The notes below the pieces were generated by a model. That model was not told the DNA's origin and did not search any database. It saw nothing but the letters and a program-made list of their open reading frames with translations. Both the position numbers and the translations under genes were made by a program. From an uncultured Elusimicrobia bacterium (GTDB taxonomy: Bacteria; Elusimicrobiota; Elusimicrobia; Elusimicrobiales; Elusimicrobiaceae): a stretch of DNA of 5,694 nt. The DNA lies in contig CAMUXX010000070.1 in assembly GCA_947164805.1 (NCBI GenBank), positions 1 through 5,694 on the forward strand, read 5' to 3'. Positions 1 to 5,694 of this stretch are shown here, one piece after another. Position 1 is the stretch's first letter; the number at the start of each line of letters is the position of its first letter.

Positions 1-8
1 AACAGAAC

Positions 9-14
9 AAAGGA
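9..14 (+). promoter_or_regulatory. Ribosome binding site of atpB
   Basis: AAAGGA lies 8 bases upstream of a GTG codon at 23-25. It supports GTG as the real start of atpB, because the only ATG close by (30-32) is in another frame and meets a stop within a few codons. The reading frame is open back to the left edge, so an upstream start cannot be formally excluded. Confidence 0.6.
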
Positions 15-22
15 ATAAAAAA

Positions 23-987
<965 letters not shown>

Positions 988-991
988 AAGT

Positions 992-1483
992 ATGGAAAAA
1001 CTTTTACAACCGGACCTTGGGCTGATTTTTTGGACTATTGTAAACTTTACCTTGCTTGCTTTGTTACTTGCTAAATTTGCTTGGAAACCTATAATTTCCG
1101 CAATAGAAGCAAGAGAAAAGAAGGTGGCGGATGATATTGCCGCTGCGCAAAACGCCAAAGAAGAAGCAAAAAAAATTGAGGAAAATTTAAAACGCGAGTT
1201 AGAAAATTCCTCAAAAAATGCTGCTTTGCGCCTTGAAGAAGCCACAAAAGCAGCCCAAAAGGAACGCGAGCAAATTTTGCAAGATGCACAAAATCAGGCG
1301 CAAGATATTGTCGCCCGTGCTAAAGAGGAAATAAATCTTGAAACGCAAAAAGCCATAGCCGAAGTTAAAAAAGAGTTGGCAGATACCGCCTTACTTGCCG
1401 CTAAAAAAATTGTAGCAAAAGAAAGTGATATCAAAACTAACAAAGCAATGGTAGAAGAACTTTTAAACGAGATTAAAAAATGA
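992..1483 (+). CDS. atpF: F-type ATP synthase subunit b
   Basis: This is the peripheral-stalk subunit that links subunit a in the membrane to delta and alpha on the head. The 163-residue protein has one N-terminal membrane helix (about residues 9-30, GLIFWTIVNF then Leu-rich), a conserved KPI segment at 32-34 and Arg41 in the IEAREKK turn. A long, highly charged Ala/Glu/Lys helix follows to about residue 145 and should form the dimeric right-handed stalk. Only one b gene is present between atpE and atpH, so a homodimer is expected and not the b/b' pair of photosynthetic lineages. The start lies 4 bases after the atpE stop with no clear Shine-Dalgarno sequence, suggesting translational coupling to atpE. 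The final ATGA overlaps the atpH start. Confidence 0.95.
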   Translation: MEKLLQPDLGLIFWTIVNFTLLALLLAKFAWKPIISAIEAREKKVADDIAAAQNAKEEAKKIEENLKRELENSSKNAALRLEEATKAAQKEREQILQDAQNQAQDIVARAKEEINLETQKAIAEVKKELADTALLAAKKIVAKESDIKTNKAMVEELLNEIKK

Positions 1484-2004
1484 AAACCGGAACTTTAATT
1501 CTTGCCAAGCGTTATGCCAAAGCATTTGACCGTATTGCAAAAAATACGGATGAGGCCGCGCATAATTTGGCAAGTTTTGAAGAAAGTTTAAAAAGTTTGC
1601 AAGGTATTTCCGCCTATTTAGCAAACCCGACAATAAATAGTAAGGTTAAAGAAAAGTTAATAGAAAAATCTGTACCTGATAATATTGCAAGGGCTTTTTT
1701 GAAAGTTTTAATTAAAGAAAAGCGTTTTAATTTAGCAAACGAAATTTTAAAAGAATTAAATGTTTTGCTTGATGAAAGGCGTGGTATTAAAAGAGCGCAA
1801 GTTATAAGTGCCGTTAAGTTAAACGAAGATACAAAAAAGCAAATTCAAACCGCGCTTGAAAATTATTTTAAAACAAAACTTACCCTCGGTTTTGCGGAAG
1901 ACAAAAGCCTCATTTCGGGCTTAAAAATCAAAGTAGGGGATTTTTATATTGAAGATTCTTCCCGCTCACGCTTAAGTGAGTTGGAAAATATTTTAACGGA
2001 GTAA
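1480..2004 (+). CDS. atpH: F-type ATP synthase subunit delta (OSCP)
   Basis: Delta caps the alpha3-beta3 head and clamps it to the b stalk. The 174-residue protein has the family's usual length and two-part layout. An N-terminal helical bundle (about 1-105) begins with the typical AKRYAKAF stretch at residues 9-16. A C-terminal domain contains the conserved region [11 protein letters not shown] at about 143-153, followed by a Ser/Arg-rich end (SSRSRL), the delta/OSCP counterpart of the usual 'GS-RG-L' tail. Delta is the most divergent F1 subunit, so position between b and alpha also carries weight. The ATG shares four bases with the atpF stop (ATGA at 1480-1483) and only a weak CGAG precedes it, so initiation is probably by coupling to atpF. 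It is followed by atpA after 2 bases. Confidence 0.93.
   Translation: MKTGTLILAKRYAKAFDRIAKNTDEAAHNLASFEESLKSLQGISAYLANPTINSKVKEKLIEKSVPDNIARAFLKVLIKEKRFNLANEILKELNVLLDERRGIKRAQVISAVKLNEDTKKQIQTALENYFKTKLTLGFAEDKSLISGLKIKVGDFYIEDSSRSRLSELENILTE
1996..2001 (+). promoter_or_regulatory. Ribosome binding site of atpA
   Basis: ACGGAG in the last codons of atpH lies 5 bases before the atpA ATG at 2007. It confirms this start and gives alpha its own initiation signal even though only two bases separate the two reading frames. Confidence 0.7.
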
Positions 2005-2006
2005 TT

Positions 2007-3536
2007 ATGGCAATCAGACCGGAAGAAATAACTTCTATAATCAAAGAAAAAATTACAAATTTTGTACCCAGTGCAAAACTAGGGGAAGAGGGCACAGTTA
2101 TCAGTGTAGGTGACGGTATTGCCCGCATTTACGGCCTCAATAATGCCCTTGCCGGCGAACTTTTAACCTTCCCGGGCGGCGTGCAAGGCATGGTAATGAA
2201 TCTGGAATATGACAATATCGGTTGCGTTCTTTTGGGGGATGATACAAAAGTAAAGGAAGGTGATAGCGTTACAAGAACCGGTAAAGTTATTTCAATACCT
2301 GTTGGGGAGGCTTTACTTGGTCGTGTTGTTAACCCCTTAGGGCAACCGATTGATGGCCGCGGCGCAATTAAAACAACTGAAACACGCCCTATGGAAGTTA
2401 TTGCCCCCGGTGTTGTTGAAAGACAACCGGTTAAAGAACCTTTACAAACAGGCCTTAAAGCCATTGATGCCATGGTGCCAATCGGCCGCGGGCAACGCGA
2501 ACTTATTATCGGTGATAGGCAAACCGGCAAAACCGCTATTGCCATTGATACCATTATTAACCAAAAACAAGAAAAGAGCGGTGTAATTTGTATATACGTT
2601 GCTATCGGGCAAAAACAAAGCACGATAGCACAAGTAGTCAAAACTTTGGAAGATGCCGATGCACTTGAATATACAATAGTAGTTTCCGCAAGTGCATCTG
2701 ATCCTGCTTCTCTTTTATATGCAGCACCTTATGCAGGTTGTGCAATGGGTGAATATTTTATGTGGAAGGGTAAAGATGTTTTGATTATTTATGATGACCT
2801 TTCCAAACACGCACAAGCGTATAGGCAAATGTCATTGCTTTTAAGACGTCCGCCAGGCCGTGAAGCATACCCCGGTGATGTTTTTTACTTGCACTCCCGT
2901 TTGCTTGAACGCGCTTGCAAATTAAGCAAGGAAAACGGCGGCGGTTCTTTAACTGCACTTCCGATTATTGAAACACAGGCCAATGATATTTCCGCCTATA
3001 TTCCTACAAATGTTATTTCAATTACGGATGGGCAAATTTATTTGGATACACGTTTATTCCGTTCCGGTATAAAACCGGCGGTGGATGTAGGTTTATCAGT
3101 TTCCCGCGTGGGAGGTAGTGCGCAAAGGAAAGCCATGCGTAAAGTGTCCGGTACTTTAAGGATTGACCTCGCACAGTATCAGGAACTTGAAAGTTTTGCA
3201 CAGTTTGGTTCCGAACTTGATAAAGAATCACAGGCACAACTTTCCCGTGGTCAGCGTTTAAGAGAACTTTTAAAACAACCGCAATACAGCCCGATGCAAG
3301 TTTGGGAACAAGTTGTATCTTTGTACGCAGGAACAAAAGGTTATATGGACAGTGTGGAAGTCAGCAATATTTTGACTTTCCAAAATAAACTCTTGTCCTA
3401 TATAAAAGCAAATAATAAGGACATCATTGACGAAATTACAAAAACCGGCCTTATTGAAGAAGGAACGGAAGAAAAATTAAAAAAGGCAATAGAAGCCTTT
3501 AAAGCAGTTTTTACGGAGGACAAAAATGCAAAATAA
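2007..3536 (+). CDS. atpA: F-type ATP synthase subunit alpha
   Basis: Alpha is the non-catalytic nucleotide-binding subunit alternating with beta in the cytoplasmic F1 head. The 509 residues match the family length (E. coli 513). In order they form an N-terminal beta-barrel (about 25-95), the nucleotide-binding domain and a helical C-terminal domain (about 380-509). Walker A is GDRQTGKT at 169-176, with Lys175 binding phosphate and the Gln172 typical of alpha. Walker B is LIIYDD at about 259-264, followed by the [11 protein letters not shown] block. The ATP synthase alpha/beta signature reads [10 protein letters not shown] at 357-366. Arg367 just after it aligns with the arginine finger (E. 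coli Arg376), which reaches into the catalytic site on beta. All functional residues seen are intact. The last 11 bases overlap the start of the epimerase gene, whose ribosome site lies inside this coding sequence. Confidence 0.98.
   Translation: MAIRPEEITSIIKEKITNFVPSAKLGEEGTVISVGDGIARIYGLNNALAGELLTFPGGVQGMVMNLEYDNIGCVLLGDDTKVKEGDSVTRTGKVISIPVGEALLGRVVNPLGQPIDGRGAIKTTETRPMEVIAPGVVERQPVKEPLQTGLKAIDAMVPIGRGQRELIIGDRQTGKTAIAIDTIINQKQEKSGVICIYVAIGQKQSTIAQVVKTLEDADALEYTIVVSASASDPASLLYAAPYAGCAMGEYFMWKGKDVLIIYDDLSKHAQAYRQMSLLLRRPPGREAYPGDVFYLHSRLLERACKLSKENGGGSLTALPIIETQANDISAYIPTNVISITDGQIYLDTRLFRSGIKPAVDVGLSVSRVGGSAQRKAMRKVSGTLRIDLAQYQELESFAQFGSELDKESQAQLSRGQRLRELLKQPQYSPMQVWEQVVSLYAGTKGYMDSVEVSNILTFQNKLLSYIKANNKDIIDEITKTGLIEEGTEEKLKKAIEAFKAVFTEDKNAK
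3515..3520 (+). promoter_or_regulatory. Strong ribosome binding site of hldD inside atpA
   Basis: GGAGGA lies 5 bases before the ATG at 3526 and falls within the final codons of atpA. It is the closest match to the consensus Shine-Dalgarno sequence in the window. It fixes the start of the epimerase gene and shows that this gene is meant to be translated efficiently from the atp transcript. Confidence 0.8.
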
Positions 3537-4461
3537 AAAGAAATTTCTAGTAACCGGCGGTGCCGGGTTTGTGGGTAGCAATATCGCCTTTGAACTTCAA
3601 AATCAAGGGCATGAAGTTACAATTATTGATGATTTTTCCACATCAAATTTTAAAAACTTAATCGGTTTTAAAGGTGATGTGGTTGCCGCAAATATTTTTG
3701 AAGAAATCCCTTTGGATAATTATTATGATGCAATCTTCCATGAAGCCGCTATAACGGATACAAATGTCCACGACCAAAAAAAGATGATGGAAATTAACGT
3801 TGAAGCTTTTAAAAACATTTTGTATTACGCGGCAGAGCATGAAATTAAAAAAGTTATTTATGCCTCTTCAGCCGCAACTTACGGTAACAGCCCTTGCCCA
3901 ATGAAAGTTACACAAACTCCGACACCGGCAAATATTTACGGGTTTTCAAAAGCAATTATGGATAATGTCGCCCGCGATTTTGCCGAAGAAAACCATGATA
4001 TGAAAATTATCGGTCTTCGTTACTTTAATTTTTACGGCCCGGGTGAAACTTATAAATCAGGCGTAACCGCAAGCATGGTTTTCCATCTTTATAATCAAAT
4101 GAAAATGGGCCACCGCCCGCGTATTTTTAAGATGGGTGAGCAGGAAAGAGATTTTGTTTACATCAAAGATATTGTTAAAGCAAATATGTGCGCTTTAAAT
4201 AACGGCAAGGAAAGCGGTGTTTATAATGCCGGTACAGGTATTGCGCGCAGTTTTAATGATATGGTTGCCTGCTTAAACAAAGAACTCGGCACAAATTTGC
4301 CGCCTGAATATATTGATAATCCTTATATTGCTTTTTATCAGAACAAAACGCAGGCGGATATTTCTTTGACGACTGAAAAACTTGGTTATACTCCTGATTA
4401 TACTTTAGAGGCAGGTATAGCAGATTACGTTAAATATTTAGAGAGCCAAAATAAAAAATAA
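3526..4461 (+). CDS. hldD: ADP-L-glycero-D-manno-heptose 6-epimerase
   Basis: This cytoplasmic enzyme inverts C6 of ADP-D-glycero-beta-D-manno-heptose to give the ADP-L-glycero form, the heptose donor for the LPS inner core. The 311-residue protein (E. coli HldD 310) is an extended short-chain dehydrogenase. It has a Rossmann motif TGGAGFVGS at 10-18 and acidic Asp35 at the end of strand 2, which contacts the cofactor. The block ASSAATYG at 113-120 includes Ser115, and the YxxxK pair is Tyr138/Lys142. Lys177 follows YFNFYGPGE and aligns with E. coli Lys178, and a C-terminal YQNKTQAD segment is at 271-278. These last features favour HldD over GalE-like epimerases. The gene overlaps atpA by 11 bases and abuts atpG directly. 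No truncation, frameshift or lost catalytic residue is seen, and base usage looks like its neighbours by eye. Its presence inside the atp operon is unexpected; substrate is inferred from homology. Confidence 0.9.
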   Translation: MQNKKKFLVTGGAGFVGSNIAFELQNQGHEVTIIDDFSTSNFKNLIGFKGDVVAANIFEEIPLDNYYDAIFHEAAITDTNVHDQKKMMEINVEAFKNILYYAAEHEIKKVIYASSAATYGNSPCPMKVTQTPTPANIYGFSKAIMDNVARDFAEENHDMKIIGLRYFNFYGPGETYKSGVTASMVFHLYNQMKMGHRPRIFKMGEQERDFVYIKDIVKANMCALNNGKESGVYNAGTGIARSFNDMVACLNKELGTNLPPEYIDNPYIAFYQNKTQADISLTTEKLGYTPDYTLEAGIADYVKYLESQNKK

Positions 4462-5361
4462 ATGGAAAGTTTACGCGATATTAAACAACAAATTAAGGCC
4501 ATAAATTCAACTAAGCAAATGATGCTTACAATGAAGATGGTGTCATCAGCCCGCATAAGGTCTGCCCAGCAAACTATGCTTAACGGTAGGCCCTTTGCGC
4601 AAAAGATGGCTTCCTTAATTGATAATTTGCGTAAAGATATTCAAGACGAAGAAAACCCATTTAGGCAAAATAAATATTACAGATATTTTGATAATAGTTC
4701 AGGAGATAAAAATAAAGTTGGCTTGCTTTTAATTACGGGCGATAAAGGCCTTTGCGGTGCTTTTAATACAGTAACTTTGCGAGAAGCACTTAGATGGATT
4801 AGGGAAAATAAAGATAAAGAAAAATATATTTTCATTATCGGTAAAAAAGGAGCAGATTTTGTACGCCGCATAAAGATACCTAACTTGCATATTGCGTGTG
4901 AACTTATAAATATTTTCCCGCATATATCGTATGTACATGCTTCACTTATTAAAGAAAAATTGGAAGAGTGTACTGTAAAAGAAAACCTTTCCAAAGTAGA
5001 TTTAATTTACAATAATTTTAAATCCGTTGCTTCACAAGAACTTGTAAATAAAACTTTTTTGCCTTTTAATTTCGAAGAAATTGAAGGCGAAGCCGATCTG
5101 CAAAATTTTATTTTCGAACCCGGTATTATGGAAGTACTTATAACATTACTTCCGCGTTATATCGGTGCAAATATTTACAGGTTTTTGCTTGAATCACAGG
5201 CAGCGGAACTTGCGGCACGCATGAATGCTATGGAATCTGCCGCAAACAATGCTCAAGAAATAGCAGACAATTTAAGTGTTAAATTAAATAAAGTGCGCCA
5301 GGAAGGTATTACTAATGAGATTAATGAAATTGTCGGCGGCGCAAATGCTTTAAATAATTAG
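4462..5361 (+). CDS. atpG: F-type ATP synthase subunit gamma
   Basis: Gamma is the central rotor shaft that transmits c-ring rotation to the catalytic sites. The 299-residue protein is slightly longer than E. coli gamma (287). The N-terminal helix starts with [12 protein letters not shown] and continues to [10 protein letters not shown] at about 24-33. A globular Rossmann-like middle domain starts with the conserved [12 protein letters not shown] at 91-102. The C-terminal helix carries [14 protein letters not shown] at 244-257 and ends in the family tail EIVGGANAL. The two terminal helices form the coiled-coil shaft. The ATG directly follows the hldD stop (TAAATG) and no good Shine-Dalgarno sequence lies at the right distance, so initiation probably depends on ribosomes finishing hldD. 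atpD follows after 8 bases. Confidence 0.97.
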   Translation: MESLRDIKQQIKAINSTKQMMLTMKMVSSARIRSAQQTMLNGRPFAQKMASLIDNLRKDIQDEENPFRQNKYYRYFDNSSGDKNKVGLLLITGDKGLCGAFNTVTLREALRWIRENKDKEKYIFIIGKKGADFVRRIKIPNLHIACELINIFPHISYVHASLIKEKLEECTVKENLSKVDLIYNNFKSVASQELVNKTFLPFNFEEIEGEADLQNFIFEPGIMEVLITLLPRYIGANIYRFLLESQAAELAARMNAMESAANNAQEIADNLSVKLNKVRQEGITNEINEIVGGANALNN

Positions 5362-5364
5362 AGG
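5360..5364 (+). promoter_or_regulatory. Ribosome binding site of atpD
   Basis: AGAGG overlaps the atpG stop codon and lies 5 bases before the ATG at 5370. It supports this start for beta and gives it an independent initiation site. Confidence 0.7.
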
Positions 5365-5369
5365 TTACT

Positions 5370-5694
5370 ATGAATAAAGGTACAGTAGTTCAAATAATCG
5401 GGGCAGTTGTAGATGTTAAATTTGATAATGTCTTGCCTGCCATAGAAAATGCTTTGGAAATTAAATTTCCCGATGGTAAAATTTTGGTTGCGGAAGTTGC
5501 ATCCCAACTTGGGGATAATATTGTGCGCGCGGTTGCACTTTCTTCCACAGACGGCCTTGCAAGAGGGGCTGAAGTTGTTGATACAGGCGCACCTTTGCAA
5601 GTGCCTGTGGGTGAAGCATGCCTTGGGCGTTTAATGAACGTTTTGGGGCAACCGCAAGACCACCGCGGACCTATTAAGACAAAAGAGTACGCCT
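5370..5694 (+). CDS. atpD: F-type ATP synthase subunit beta, 5' part
   Basis: Beta carries the catalytic ATP-forming sites of F1. Only the first 108 codons are in the window and the frame is open to the right edge, so the gene is cut by the window and not broken. The visible part is the N-terminal beta-barrel domain, beginning [15 protein letters not shown] at residues 4-18. It also has the conserved STDGLARG at 59-66, the [11 protein letters not shown] stretch at 71-81, and [11 protein letters not shown] at 85-95, which leads into the nucleotide-binding domain. The Walker A loop would lie further downstream. [11 protein letters not shown] and the STDGL stretch mark it as beta and not alpha. 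The position after atpG is the usual one, and atpC would normally follow. Confidence 0.97.
   Translation, partial: MNKGTVVQIIGAVVDVKFDNVLPAIENALEIKFPDGKILVAEVASQLGDNIVRAVALSSTDGLARGAEVVDTGAPLQVPVGEACLGRLMNVLGQPQDHRGPIKTKEYA

Noticed and set aside
1089..1289. 66-codon minus-strand frame opposite atpF
   Set aside because: Its Leu-rich product is the antisense reading of the Lys/Glu/Ala-rich b-subunit stalk and has no independent support.
2129..2641. 170-codon open frame on the minus strand opposite atpA
   Set aside because: It lies wholly over the strongly conserved alpha coding sequence, has no ribosome site or family likeness that I recognise, and its Pro/Ser/Thr-rich product is typical of an antisense shadow.
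3372..3406. Possible internal promoter upstream of hldD (TTGACT at 3372-3377 and TATATA/TATAAA at 3399-3406)
   Set aside because: The spacer is 21 bases or more, well beyond the usual 16-18, and both boxes are ordinary codons of atpA in an A+T-rich gene.
3526..4461. hldD as a recently transferred cassette
   Set aside because: No flanking repeats, integrase, transposase or remnant are visible, base usage resembles the neighbours by eye, and both junctions are tightly fitted to atpA and atpG.
3526..4461. The epimerase read as GalE (UDP-glucose 4-epimerase)
   Set aside because: The Lys177 position after YFNFYGPGE, the ASM-FHLYNQ region and the C-terminal YQNKTQAD segment match HldD along its full length, and the protein is shorter than typical GalE.
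5358..5600. 80-codon minus-strand frame, and a 61-codon plus-strand frame at 5449-5634
   Set aside because: Both overlap the start of atpD in other frames; the atpD frame gives a clear beta-subunit N-terminus and runs to the window edge.

Overview
The window is one stretch of a bacterial F-type ATP synthase operon, all on the + strand and packed almost without gaps. It appears to come from an A+T-rich Gram-negative bacterium. The order is atpB (subunit a), atpE (c), atpF (b), atpH (delta), atpA (alpha), a sugar-nucleotide epimerase gene recognisable as hldD/rfaD, atpG (gamma) and the 5' part of atpD (beta), which runs off the right edge. Apart from the epimerase this is the classic B-E-F-H-A-G-D order; atpC (epsilon) would be expected just past the window.

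Positions 1-1483 encode the membrane sector Fo: a, the c-ring subunit and a single b subunit. Positions 1480-3536 encode delta and alpha, and 4462-5694 encode gamma and the start of beta. Together these make a proton-translocating a/b/c motor joined to an alpha3-beta3-gamma-delta-epsilon head. The essential arginine of subunit a, the ion-binding glutamate of subunit c, and the Walker A, Walker B and arginine-finger residues of alpha are all present, so the enzyme looks intact. The c subunit lacks the Gln and Ser/Thr ligands of the sodium-type ring, which points to protons as the coupling ion.

The unusual element is the gene at 3526-4461. It encodes a full-length ADP-L-glycero-D-manno-heptose 6-epimerase, which completes the heptose precursor of the lipopolysaccharide inner core. 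It sits between atpA and atpG. It starts inside the end of atpA behind a very strong Shine-Dalgarno sequence, and its stop codon abuts the atpG start codon with no spacer. It is therefore built into the translation of the operon and does not look like a loose insertion. I see no transposon, repeat or promoter that would mark a recent event.

The heptose gene implies an outer membrane with LPS or a similar heptose-containing glycan. Composition and protein character would suit a fermentative anaerobe such as a gut member of the Elusimicrobiota, but that assignment is a low-confidence impression, not a demonstrated match. No RNA genes, CRISPR, mobile elements, terminators or gene-free stretches over 25 bases were found.
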